Source of the DNA: Cylicocyclus nassatus
Lineage: Eukaryota > Nematoda > Chromadorea > Rhabditida > Strongylidae
Assembly: GCA_958299035.1 (NCBI GenBank)
Contig: CATQJL010000001.1
Coordinates: forward strand, 46,129,870-46,193,869
Reading direction: 5' to 3'
Length of the DNA: 64,000 bases
The first letter of the stretch is position 1, and each line of letters opens with the position of its first letter. Made by a program: the position numbers and the translations under genes. The notes below the pieces were generated by a model. That model worked only from the letters and a program-made list of their open reading frames with translations, was not told the DNA's origin and searched no databases. This document shows, piece by piece, positions 10,701 through 21,600 of this stretch.

Positions 10701-13700
10701 ACGCCAAAAATTCGCATTCGGCGCTAAAACATTCCTAAGATTACCATCGACATTCTTGTACCGCGTATGCCGTTTTCGGCTATGGTCTTTCACGAACTAC
10801 CAACGGTTCCCGTTCTTATAAGTTTTGAACCGCACTTTATATATCTACAATGCCTAAAACTCCCAAAGCGCTAATTACGAGAAGGATACCAAGTCGCACT
10901 GACAAATCGGAAAGAGATGTATAAGACGCTTTTTTGAATGCTGATTTCAATGTGATTTCCTTCTCCAGGACAAGTTCTTGGAGGGAGAGAGGGTTTAGAA
11001 GTAAGTTCTTCAAACCTTAAGTGACATAAAATCAGCGAAAACCTACACAAAAACGCTTGAAACTGAGTGATCAATTTTGAACCAAGTGTGTTCACCATAA
11101 GAAAAGGACGCAGCCGCTGGTGATTTTATGCCACTTGAGGCTTGACAGATTGGACTTTCAGGCGCTCAAAACTTCTTTTGAAATCTTTACGCAGAAAAAA
11201 GCAGTGTGGGACCAGCATTTGAAGGTGGCATACATCTCTTTTGCGCAAGCCAGTGCATTTGAATTCTCTTTGTCGGAAGGATAACTACCTACTTCAACAA
11301 AACTCGAAAAGTATTTGGTGGAAGTCTTTCCAATATCATAAACTACAAAGACAAATGCTAATTTCTGTGCGTTGAAATGTCCATAAGAACCTATTTAATT
11401 CAGAATCCCATCTTGGGCAGTAGAGTGCTTCTTTGCTTACCGCAGGAAAAATCCTCTTGTAATCTAGTGCTATACAAGCGGAATTGCTCAAAGGTGCAAA
11501 ATAAACTTGCGCAGGCATAAGAAACCATGTCGTCAGTAGTGAAAGTAGGTAGATCGTCGGGAGAAGAATGCGGCTGAGACGGAGCTGATGCTGAAATATT
11601 TTGCTCACCAATAACTTTCTTTAAGGTAGTCTTTTTTTAGTTAAAATTCTCAAAACATTGCCCGTATTTCTCTCCCGTCTAAGAACCCTGCCGCGTCAAA
11701 TGTAAGACAAAGAGATGATTATTAAAGCTAGCAACCTTTATATCTACTGAACTCGTAATAAGAGTTGACATGAGCGAACTGTCTGTGAAGTCGCATCTGA
11801 AGCGAGCTTCAGTGAGTCAAAATGGTTAAAGCTTTGTTTGCGAACAGATATAAACAGCAAGTACAACAAGCCCTAATTAGAGACTGGATCTTTCTGTCTA
11901 CTTGATGAAACCCTCTTTGAAAACAACTCTTCCAGGTCATTCGCAGTGGCGACATTTCTTTGCTTTTGCTCCCATCCCTTTCCATTTCGTGGGCTCAAAA
12001 GATGTTGTGCATAAAAAGCTAATTCATTTTTTCGCAGATTCTGTCTCATCTTTTCGTCTTCCGCCAAAGCGAAATGGCTTTCAAGATGTATTGAAAAGCT
12101 CTTTTGTTTGTACCTTGTCCGCATCGATAGGCTCAATAACTGCTATCAGTCTCAGCACGGAAACAACTGTGGAGGAGTAGAGGCACACATAAGCAAAGTA
12201 ATGATATATTACATATGCAACAGTCAGAAAAGATCCAGTCGGAAGTCTGCACAACACCGTTGTTGCTAGCCCAGTCATAGGAAATCGGTTAATAATCGTA
12301 TCATAGACGAAGTACGTAAGACTCTAAAATTTGATAATATTGGGTTGGAAAGATTCTTTTTTGTTTGGAAATAAAAAGCTAAATACTTCGGACTTTGCTT
12401 CTATAATATAAATAATCATAAATAATAAAAATTTGAAAACTTTTCAATCTTTGTTTAAACCCCAAAAAATCCTACGCAATTCGACAAAATCGGTAGCTTC
12501 ATAAATATCAAACCTAAACGCATGGTTCAGTATCCAAAATACCCCAAGGCTTCTTCATAACAGATCTTCATGTTTAACATTTTATGAGTTGGCCAGCGAA
12601 AACGAAGCTTCCAAGAATAGCTATGCAAATTCGATTTTGAGTTTGGTGCTAGAAATGGAGGGCCGCAAACCAGCTCAAAAAACTCATGACAGCAAATGTC
12701 CATAGGTTTCTTTTTGAAATTTTATGACTATTTTCCCTCTGGGTATGGCGCATCCAATCTTTAACATCATATACAGAGATGAGGTTGTGCGCTATGAGCC
12801 GTTGTTTGCCGAATTCTGACATATTAGGGTTTCGATAAGTGAGCGGAGGGCAATTCATGGTAGGGTATAAGCCATGCTGCTCACCAAAATTATTAAAAGT
12901 TTACAGTTTGGTTTTCCAGAACAATAATATTGATGACTGTGCTCAGCAGCTAAAACTACTTCGAAGTCTTGACAAAACCGAGCTTTTGGCAACTGATCTC
13001 TAAAGTAATTTTGACGGTTGACTCTTTCGATTTCTTTGTACGCTAGATTCCAAACTGTCTCCAACCCACAGTTTTTTTTAACTGAGATTAATAGTCAATC
13101 TTTAGCAAAATTGGCCTGCAGTCTTGTCTTGATCTGTTTGATTCAGTCACGTACCGACTTTTTTTTCTTAAAAACCCGCAACTCGATTTTGACCGGTTAC
13201 TGAGAGATGCATAGTCTTCTTCCTTATTCAAAAACAAAGCACTGTGCGTTTTTGTAGCTCACTTCATAATCTAAATACAGAGAATATAGCTACTTTGCAC
13301 AATTTAAACTCTACTGTATAGGATGTCAGGCGAAACGTACTCAAAATTCCGCAAGCTCTAAAAAACCCCAGCATTGAATTTGTTCTTGATTTTTATACTG
13401 CAGACTCTAAGAGTAAGGTATCACAATCACAATTCCCTAAGCAATCCTTGTTGGAAGACTGAAAAAGTTTTACTTGAAGATATCCAGGCTATGAAACACC
13501 AGCTCTCTCCGGTGATTTCAACAACTCATGGTTATTAGCATTTTCTTTCGCAATTTCAGTGTTAATCGCCTTGTATAGTCGTCCTCACCCCACTAGTCGG
13601 TCGGTGGACGAATTCGAATTCGAACTGGAGCAGGCAGGTCGGGACAGAGCACGGCACCTTAGCTCTCCGTTCAAATTCACGCATTCCTTTGCGTATTTCT

Positions 13701-14109
13701 TCGCCATTGCTTAGCAGTTTTTGTATTGTTACAACGTTTTTGACCTATATTGAGTTTTTGTAATTGCTGAGCGTTGTCTCCTGCCGCGCTCTGCCGTGAC
13801 AGGCCCGCTCCATTTCAAATTTGAATTCGTCCACCGACCGACTAGTGGGGTGAGGGCGACTATAGATGGTCATTTGAATCCTTCACATTTCAATGAAAAA
13901 CTTACGACTATTCGATCATGCAGAAAAATACGATAAAATATGCTGGATAGCTTTCTTTTCTTTCCAGTAATGGACGCAAGTCTATACGTGACAAGTAGGG
14001 AGGGTATGAGGTAGACGATACTTAGCGATAGTGCTGCTATGAAAAAGTATTCATTTGCACCAAAAGGCAGAGTGCTAGCATAGCTACAGTTGCCGCTCAC
14101 TGAATCCAT
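4734..14109 (-). CDS. Seven-transmembrane chemoreceptor, Srg/Srv type, complete (309 aa, six exons)
   Basis: Nematode serpentine receptor for environmental chemicals, expected in sensory neuron membranes. Exons on the minus strand: 14109-13906, 12323-12114, 11590-11441, 6290-6190, 6141-6051 and 4907-4734. Phases agree throughout and give 309 residues plus stop, the usual size for Srg/Srv receptors. TM1 is LSLSIVYLIPSLLVTYRLA, with the family proline, followed by SSIFYRIFLHD. TM3 ends VSVLRLIAVIEP, at the position where relatives have an NR or HR motif. TM4 is RILLPTIYLLSLLTTWFL, TM5 is MVFVTSIVCLIDLFCFTVTI, and TM6 starts TEKSLLFLACSICI. TM7 is FVYDVLTFVPTWVLYMTHP, the typical D-LT-P-W-L pattern. 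The start ATG at 14109 (MDSVSGNCS) gives a short extracellular N-terminus with possible N-glycosylation at NCS. Introns of 1.6 kb, 0.5 kb, 5.1 kb, 48 nt and 1.1 kb; the large ones hold MITEs. Srg versus Srv cannot be settled without a profile search. Confidence 0.9.
5378..5842. mobile_element. MITE with ACTAACAAGGGAAG-type ends, in chemoreceptor intron 5
   Basis: The left end 'actaacaagggaag' is mirrored by 'cttcccttgtaagt' on the right. Arms of about 100 bp remain alignable, including the internal 'attccaaatctgccttc' and 'tatctgcca' blocks, which reappear inverted near 5745-5770. No open frame of note. Relatives lie at 6648-7063, 26712-27513 and 55828-56283. Confidence 0.75.
6648..7063. mobile_element. 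MITE, ACAAGGGAAGCATGTTTAG ends
   Basis: The left 'acaagggaagcatgttta' mirrors the right 'caaacatgcttcttggg'. Internal arms share 'gattccaagtctgcctgctaatctgcgg' type sequence (left) with its inverse near 6990-7020. Same superfamily as 5378-5842 by ends and internal motif. Confidence 0.65.
7393..7636. repeat. Left array of ATTCGAAT/TATTCGA units
   Basis: About 240 bp made largely of imperfect 8-11 bp units containing ATTCG or its complement CGAAT. The partner array at 9745-10012 is in the mirror position of the same element. Confidence 0.8.
8479..9551. mobile_element. AGGGCCCGGCAC-ended repeat element, copy 1 (with insertion)
   Basis: Begins 'agggcccggcacaaatcgtc' and ends 'gactcgtgccgggccctg', inverted termini of about 12-15 bp. 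Aligns by eye with the copy at 47310-48152 over long blocks (e.g. 'ttcggacaggttatcacacg', 'aaataaacaaattgcttg'). It is interrupted at its left side by a TTAA-flanked MITE (8521-8848). No coding frame. Confidence 0.8.
8521..8848. mobile_element. piggyBac-type MITE, TTAA flanks, CCCATTGACGACG ends
   Basis: TTAA-cccattgacgacg on the left and cgtcgtcaatggg-TTAA on the right: a TTAA target duplication with CCC-starting inverted ends, the hallmark of piggyBac-type elements. It carries an internal direct repeat of 'gacgatgtggacc' and 'ccggtggcc' at about 8533 and 8578. The related copy at 47.3 kb lacks this insert, which supports the boundaries. Confidence 0.8.
9745..10012. repeat. Right array of ATTCGAAT/TATTCGA units
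   Basis: Mirror-position partner of 7393-7636: repeated 'aatattcgaaaat' and 'cgattattcga' units over about 270 bp. Confidence 0.8.
10221..10362. mobile_element. Harbinger-type MITE, TAA flanks, GGGCC..ATGCACTAACA ends
   Basis: TAA-gggccgcatgcactaaca on the left and tgttagtgcatacgggcc-TAA on the right. The 3-bp TAA duplication and GG-starting ends fit PIF/Harbinger elements. GC-rich hairpin of about 140 bp. Relatives at 22879-23923 and 59494-59626. Confidence 0.75.
13574..13865. mobile_element. TA-flanked MITE in chemoreceptor intron 1
   Basis: Left 'tatagtcgtcctcacccc' with 'actagtcggtcggtggacg'; the right end is its near-perfect inverse over about 40 bp (ends 'gtgagggcgactata'). Length about 290 bp, no reading frame. 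Confidence 0.85.
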
Positions 14110-14503
14110 AGCATGTGAACTGAAATGGTTTTTTTTAAGGTAGATTTGCAATGGACCACTGAAGTATGCAATAATTTATTGCCCAGTGCCTTGCTTCGTA
14201 CACCAGCCCATGCAGGAGAATGAGAACGTTGGGTGCTCAAGCGCTAGAAGCATGTGCAGACATGTACAGGTCATTTATAAAATTGTGCCGACGAACTCGA
14301 CTACGGTCTTTGCTCCCACAGGAGCATAAAACACCCATACAGAAAGGCATCACCCTCAGTTGTCTGCTCAGTCCCTTCCAGTGTTTATACTATCTTACGT
14401 ACGCAGAAAAACCATTCAAGTAGAGATGAAAAGAGGAGAGTGCGGTTGCCGGAAGTGCGTGCGTGGTGCGCGCGGTCGCGCCATCGCCACAATTTCTAAT
14501 TTT

Positions 14504-15196
14504 ACAGAGTGTCACAAAAATGTACCTACTGTTTGATTGTAAATAACTCTCTTGTAATGAAGTGTTTCGAGAAGTTTTAGGTACCATTTTGTAGAGCAAG
14601 GTTAAACTTAGATTTACAGTATGAAGCGAATCATCATCGCTCTTCATTACTGTGGGATTATTGTGAGAACTTCCAGCATATGGAAACACCGTGGAAAATA
14701 CCACCTAACAAAATTTTATTTCAAAAAATCTGAAAAGTCGTGTACTAGGGTTTTCGCGCATGCTGATTCTACCTAACAACTTTTTACGAGTGTTTATAGT
14801 TTTTTTGACGGTGTAATCACATTTCTGACAAGTACTGGGAATTCAATTAATACGGTTTGCTTAGGGTAACTTCGGAAAGAAACATTATAGTAAAGTGGAA
14901 TTTCAAATTTGAAATTAGCGGCTCCCATTACCATAGTATAATAGGTTTTTGGTTGTTTGGTTTTGTACCGAGGCAGAATATAGCCTCCAATGGCCTAAAA
15001 TCCTTGTTGAAGTTCGTACCGTAATCCTGCAGTAATGAAGAGGGATAGACGAATCGCTCCATACTGTAATCTAAGTTTGACCTCGCTCTACAAAATGGTA
15101 CCTAAAGCTTCTCGAAATACTTCATTACAAAAGAGTTATTTACAATCAAACAGTAGTAAAAATGTACAAACAGTACATTTTTTGGGACACCCTGTA
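14504..15196. mobile_element. Palindromic TA-flanked element, ACAGRGTGTCMCAAAAA ends, copy 1
   Basis: Left 'acagagtgtcacaaaaatgt' and right 'ttttttgggacaccctgt' are inverted. The arms stay alignable for about 190 bp ('tgtttgattgtaaataactc' versus 'gagttatttacaatcaaaca'). A Tc1/mariner-type non-autonomous element by its TA flank and ends. The second copy, at 17419-18098, is in the opposite orientation. Confidence 0.8.
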
Positions 15197-17418
15197 TGTT
15201 TGCTCCAATTATAGCTATCGAAAGACATTCTTCATGCTGAACAAAAAAATTCAAGGAAAAACTTTCGACCAAATTTGAGCGCGCACAGCCTTCGTGTTAA
15301 CCGCTCGCACATGTTGGTGTTCAAAGCGCGAGACGAACAATGAAGTCCATACGCCTTTGCAAACAGTAACTTCTAAAACTAACCACGAGCAAGCTAAAGA
15401 TCTGCCTTCTGGAGCCTAGAGGCCTTGGACAACAAACATCTTTGCTGGAGCTTTCAACAAACCTAAACTAGAATTCAGTATAGTTTGGAGAGAATGACGC
15501 AGAGAGTTCTATGGCCATTCTCAAGCAAGCATCGCAATAGCAGACTTGAAATCATAAGACCAATTTGAAATATTTAGCACACCAGACTCTGCGATTGAAA
15601 TCACTTACCCAGTACACCTGCTTTGAATGCGCCAAACTTTGATCTTCTAGAGACTAACGTCTGTTTCACGTGAATCAAATAGCACAAATCTTATACTGAA
15701 ATATTATTATATGAATTGCATATTGCTTTAAAATGGTTCATCTCCAGGCCATCATCTTCAAACTTCCGCCGCAAATAAAAATGATAATTTCGATCTCAAG
15801 AGACATATTTTTGCTTTCAAACTGAAAACATACTCCAGAAAATGCTCATATTTATTAAGAATCATTCTTTCCACAGCAAACATTCAAATTTAAAAAGAAG
15901 CCTATATCTCCACATTTCGTTTTTGCTGCCTCCTTGGTTGAATTGTGACCGCACAACTTTTAAGCTGAAATATTCTGTGAAGCACCGAGTTTCTATTTTC
16001 TTTTTGATTGCACGAAGGATTTCTAAACATTGGTCCAGTGCGCTCCAGAAAAGGTAAATCCTTGTTTTGTATAGTCATGCCAAACTCGGTTACATTCATT
16101 TTCAATCTACTTTCAATATAATTTGATCGGGCGAGAATAATGAAGAAATACCTTTGTAATACCTCTTCTAAAAAGTACTAGTTCCAATCGTATTTTAACA
16201 AGAAGAAGAGTTTTGCAAATGGTCGAAGGTAAACCATGTCTTGCTTCTAGAGTAGGATTTTCAATGTTCTGAATGGTTTCTGAATACCGATGGCCAGAGT
16301 TACTGGTAAGATGGTTCTGGTTACCAGAGCTTGCTTAGCAGCAGCTTATGCCGATTGTTCGATGAGACTTTCAAACTATTAGATTGGTTTAATTTCCCTC
16401 GAGTAATGAAGCTGATCTTGTAGATGGGAGATGAGCGAGATCTTTGATAGTTGGTCAACTCTAAATTCATTGCCAAGTTTTCGATTAATTATGTCGACTC
16501 TAATTCACTCCTGTCCGAATACTTGCAAGATTCCCTGAAATAAATTGTTAATAGAACACTGATGTACTAGGTCAATTTCTTTGATTGTTACTGCTTCATA
16601 TTAGTCTAGCGCTTGAATCAAAGAGTTTTCTGGTAGGTTATGAGGGGCTGAGTGCAAAACTGACACAGTATAAGAAAAACTGCATGTATGAAAAAGATTT
16701 CAAGTCTGTTGAAATTATGACGGAGAACACAAAGCCATGTTGGTGCAAAAAGATTGCGTGAAGTGCAAAGTTCTTCTTTGAAGAGCTGAAACTTGTCAAA
16801 GCATCAGAACTACTAGACCTTTGCAACTCAGCGCGAATTCACATGAACTGACATCACAAACGGGCACAAAATTATGAATCAAAAATACAAACAGTTTCTC
16901 TCAAACTTGACAAATTATAATTTTCTTCGGGGTTTGTTGAACCTTGTAGTCGCAAGCCTGTAGTACAACTGCAACTGAAAGAAAAGTTATCAAAAGCATT
17001 TGCAAAGGAAAAAAAAATCAAAAACTATTACTTTTTGAGCCTTTTTTAGGCCCTAAAGTACCAAATCTCAAATTTATTTAAATCTTTGTGTATTGCACAG
17101 CTAAATGTTTTTGTAAAAAGTGTTATCAAGACGGCTTACTCTTCAATAAACATGAGCAAAGTTATTCAAAACTTAAATGAATGTGCAAGGTAGACAACTT
17201 CTAACACGTCCTGTAACTACGTTTCAAGAAAAAATATTTATTTGCGCTTAAATCCTAGCCTAGAAACTGAATGCCTGCCATATCACCGCACTGCTTAGCA
17301 GGGAACGATACTTGGTGACCCAGCCATTCATAATGATTTGTAAATTAAAGAATGCGCATTTTAATGCAGTTCGAATACTGTTTTCCATATCTGCGAAACG
17401 AGAACCTGGATGTAGTTA

Positions 17419-18098
17419 TACAGGGTGTCCCAAAAAGATGTGCACACTGTTTGATTGTTAATAACTCCCTTGCTTTCATGTCTTTCGCCGAGCTTGAGTG
17501 ACCATTCTATAGAGCGAGGTTCAACTTAGATTTACAGCATGGATTGAATTACCGATCCCTTTTCGTTACTGTAGGATTACGGTAGAAATTTCGACAAGGA
17601 TTTTGAGCCATTGGAGGCCATATTCTGCCTCGGAACAAAACCAAACAGGCCAAAAACTTCTATACCATGGTTATGGACGACGCTGATCTCGAATATGAAA
17701 TTTCACTTTACTGTGATGCTTCTTTCCAAGGTTATCCTAGGTAAACAGTAATAACTGAATTTCCAGCATCAGTCAGAAATGTGACTACACCGCCAAAAAA
17801 GCTAAAAACACTCGTAAAAAGTTGTCTAATGGAATCAGCGTGCATGAAAACCCTAGCACACGATTTTTCAGATTTTTTGAAAAAAGTTTTGTCAAATGGC
17901 ATATTTCACAATAGATCCACATGCTAGAAGTTCATACCATAATCCTACAGTAACGAACAACGATCGGTGATTCGTCCATACTACAAATCTAAGTTGAACC
18001 TCGCTCCACACAATGATGCCTCAAGCTCGGCGAAAGACGTGAAAGCAACGGAGTTACTAACGATCAAACAGTGTTCATATTTTTTGGGACACCCTGTA
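17419..18098. mobile_element. Palindromic TA-flanked element, ACAGGGTGTCCCAAAAA ends, copy 2
   Basis: Ends 'tacagggtgtcccaaaaa' and 'tttttgggacaccctgta' are near-perfect inverses. The internal block around 17635-17680 ('cctcggaacaaaaccaaaca') is the reverse complement of copy 1 near 14955-14985. A short remnant of similar ends is at about 59350-59372. Confidence 0.82.
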
Positions 18099-18479
18099 TA
18101 TATCTTCCAAAAATGAATTGCGCTACTGCGAAGGGTGAAAATCATTAATAAATATTGCTTTCCTCTTCATGCTAAATATGATTTAGATGGTATAAATACA
18201 ACGTTACATCTTTCAAGATTCTCCTCAATAGCGCCAAATGGTAAAATAGATCGAATTGGGCAATCAACCACCTAAAAGTACGCAAATTTTCTACGAAAAA
18301 AGTTCATAACTGCCTTCATACGATCGTTTCGCAGATTTCGAGCACAGATTCAGAATCAGCGTTTTGAGGTGCACCTTATGGCATACATTGCATTCCAAAT
18401 GGCCGGGGTCACCAAGTATCCTTTCCTTGTTAGACTGATTATAGTGTGGCCAAGATATTGGTTTGTATGCCCTCAGGGC

Positions 18480-18485
18480 TTTATT
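18480..18485 (-). promoter_or_regulatory. Possible polyadenylation signal of the SH2 kinase gene
   Basis: TTTATT on the + strand reads AATAAA on the minus strand, about 170 nt after the kinase stop codon at 18657. Confidence 0.4.
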
Positions 18486-18656
18486 TGGGGGAAAAAGTAA
18501 GATAAACTTTTATTTTAACAAGTTAGTAAAGAGGTTTCAGCAGCTGAGACTGCCTACACCCTAATCACATAGAAGCGATTATCATCAATTATTGAGTACG
18601 AAGTGCATGACGATAAATATTGTATAAATAGACAAATTAGGCACAAATTTGCAGCA

Positions 18657-21600
18657 CTAATCGACTGATTGCAAAGGGAGGGGTTCTATGCAGCTTTTTT
18701 GCTGTTCTTGGCTGGGAGCATTCGTGTCCAATCCGCTCAGTATTACCGATGCTGGCAATGGCTCAGACGGCGCGAGAATGTGGAAAATGGTTGCAAAATC
18801 AGCTCTTTCATGAGGATTCTGAAAATATCGCACATAGATCGAGGAACCTAGAGTGGATGCATACCTTAATGAAACACTGATCCATGATGACTTTCACTAT
18901 CTCTGGTGACCCATCGGGAGGATCTATAGGTGGTGTCTTGTTTGTGATCAACTCAATCACTTCTGCGTTATGGATGCCGGGAAATGGATCCGATTTGCAA
19001 CTTGCAAAGATCTCCCAAGTAAGAATCCCAAAGCTCCAGACATCTGTTTTCGTTGTGAAAACACCCTACAGACGAAAGTAACTGTTGAATATAACGAATG
19101 CACAGCTTGCTGCAGTGCTCACCTCAGTTAGAGTTTCCGGGGACAACCATCTGATTGGCACCTTCTGCAGTTTACTAAGACGTAGTTCACTCTTGTCTAC
19201 CACGGAAAGACCAAAGTCGGTAATTTTCACCTCGTATGATTCTCCCAAAAGACAGTTTCTGGCTGCTAAGTCACGATGAATAACCTGCAAAGAGCTCTAG
19301 TGAGATAAGAGTTTTGGCTGAACTCAAGGTCACCTTTGCTCCTGACAAGTAGCACATTCCACGACATGCATCCTTGGCAAAATTCAGTTTTTGGTCCACC
19401 GACACACTCTCGTTCTTCTTGAGATAGGCCTAAACTATAGCACTACATCGAGCTGTTTAAAATACCATAATTTCCGAGACGGAGCAAACTGATCGCACTA
19501 AGTGTTTGGGTGAGAAATAGTATCTTATTTTTCAAGATAGATTTAGTACACTGATGCCATGGAGACCACAGACTTCAAAAAATCGAGCCAAGAGGTGGAG
19601 AAAAAATGGGGGAGGGGAGCGAGGTGAGGTTGGCAAACAAAAGTTTGACTGGAATCTTCTTTCTGAATTCGGGTAAATTGTACTCGGAAATGTTATATGG
19701 TACAAGCCTTCATAGAACCATTGACAGCAAGCTCCAGTAGAATCATCACAGGTTCTTCCAGCACAGCCACTCCGAAAATTCGCACAATGTTGGCATGATT
19801 TAGACGTCTAATAATCTTCGCCTCCTAAAGCTGTTCTAATTACTTTCAAAGGAAGAAGATTGAAAGCTTTATTACCCTTACAAACGCAGTAATTTGTGAT
19901 TTCTTCAAATGACCTTCGTGTGCTCTTTTCACTGCAACATCAATAAGCTTGCCTTCTCTCAACTTCAGCTTCCCTTCATAGACTTCACCGAAAGCGCCAC
20001 CTATGGATATTCAATGCCATTCAAAGAATTTTGTCATTGACCATTGATCTTAGCTTACGCCCTAAGTTTTTTCCTAGTATTACGTCCTCATGTAGAATAA
20101 AATACTCTGGTCGCGACACTGCCGTCACTAATATCACATTTGATGGTGGGATCATTTTTCTCTCTTTCATATATGACTCAATTAACTCTTCCAATGTGTT
20201 TCTATTTTCCTGAAATTTGTGCGGCTTAATGTTGACTTATTATTATTCGTTTGGCTAATGAACACTCAAAGCGTCTCAAAGATCAAAGCTTTTGGGCAGA
20301 AGTGGGAAAGACTGAGCTTTTTTTGCGACAAGCTAGCAAGCCTTTCTTCTTAAGCATCACCGAGCGTGAAACCATGCTGTAACCCAAAAACGAGAAAATG
20401 GCGCCAAAACAGCTCTTTCGTCTACCTCCGGTCTTCCACGCACATTGCTGCTTGTAGCTCATTGGTTGCTTGCATTGCTTAAGACCAGAATTTCTGCGAA
20501 AACCACATTATTTTTTTTAATGGTGAATGCATGTAAAAATGTTTACATTAGGCAGGCGCCATCTCCGTGGATTACTGGTTTTTCGCACATGCTAATTAGT
20601 GCCTATCGTGTTGGGAACAGCTTAGTGTCGGTGACTAAAAGCATTATCCACTCTAAACTTCAACTTTTGTCAGCATACAATTGTAGGGCCCCCTACCAAG
20701 CCAAGGCCCAAGTCGCGGCACAAAATTTCGCTTCTAAAGCCGCGAAATAGCTCCGAAAGTCGAAGAGAGCGGAGGACTTTGTCCGGCAATGCCCCATCCA
20801 GTGATTCCGCCCATATATGCTCGCCAGGGATTGTTGAGGTTTTCGCGGGTGGACGGTGCTCTAGTGGGTATATCATTCCCGGGGTTCAGCGGAGGTGGCA
20901 CTTTCACACGCTGGATGACGTTTCTTGGGGGTAACAAGAGGGTCGTTAAATTTTCAAGGAGATCTCCGAAAATACCAGCAACTACATTCTTACTCTTACG
21001 ATTAGTAAGCTCAAATTTGAGGCACTAATGTCATCTTACTAATAACAGATAAGATGACGTCAGAGCCTCAAATTAACATGTTACAAGCACGGTCAGTGCA
21101 TAAACTTGTATGCACGCCATTCCCAGCGTGTTAAAACATGATCTTCATGCACAAAGAGAAAAACATTTGGTTTGTTCACAGACTGAGCAATATAGAGCCA
21201 TCATGGGTTGCTTTCGCGCAACCTGGGGCACGCTGGGGTTGCGCAAGACCAAAGAAAGTCATGATATACCATCTTTCTCACATGAATTTTCAAAAACTTC
21301 TACATAAATTTATCGTTCAGTTCATACTCTTCTCATAAGTACTCACTTTGCCCATGTTTCGACCTTTCCTTTGCTACGGCCCTTGATGATATTGAAAAAC
21401 TCGAATTTTTGCCTTCTGTTGTTATCTTTAATTTTGCTGGTTTTTTCTTCACTTTTATCCACTCATCGTTCTTTGCGGATCATAAGCCGTACTTCCACAA
21501 ATCCACAAAAGATTATTCACAGATTTCTGCGATGTCGAAAAAGATTTCGTTTTCGAGATTCTCAAATACCACCTCGTTCTGAGTCCTGATCATTTCTCCA

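Larger units (their letters stand above)
6393..10800. mobile_element. Outer long inverted repeat filling chemoreceptor intron 3 (nested stack)
   Basis: About 240 bp at 6400-6640 reappears inverted at 10540-10770: 'cgcattaggcgcaaaaacattcctagg' type sequence versus 'cgcattcggcgctaaaacattcctaag', plus the 'tgtgtagcacatat' and 'gaagagtaacgc' blocks. Between these arms lie a MITE (6648-7063), a second inverted-repeat element (7259-10206) and a small Harbinger-type MITE (10221-10362). The exact outer ends are not resolved. Confidence 0.6.
14110..18656. other. Intergenic stretch between the chemoreceptor start and the kinase end
   Basis: The two minus-strand genes are in tandem; this 4.5 kb should contain the chemoreceptor promoter (just above 14109) and the kinase 3' UTR (below 18656). 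Apart from two TA-flanked palindromic elements (listed separately) I see no exon-like sequence. The open frames are short and AT-rich, and I recognise none. Confidence 0.6.

Noticed and set aside
10850..11000. Minus-strand frame reading LVLEKEITLKSAFKKASYTS, considered as a TM5/TM6 loop exon of the chemoreceptor
   Set aside because: It is not membrane-like in the right places. The exons at 6290-6190 and 6141-6051 supply TM5 and TM6 with matching phases.
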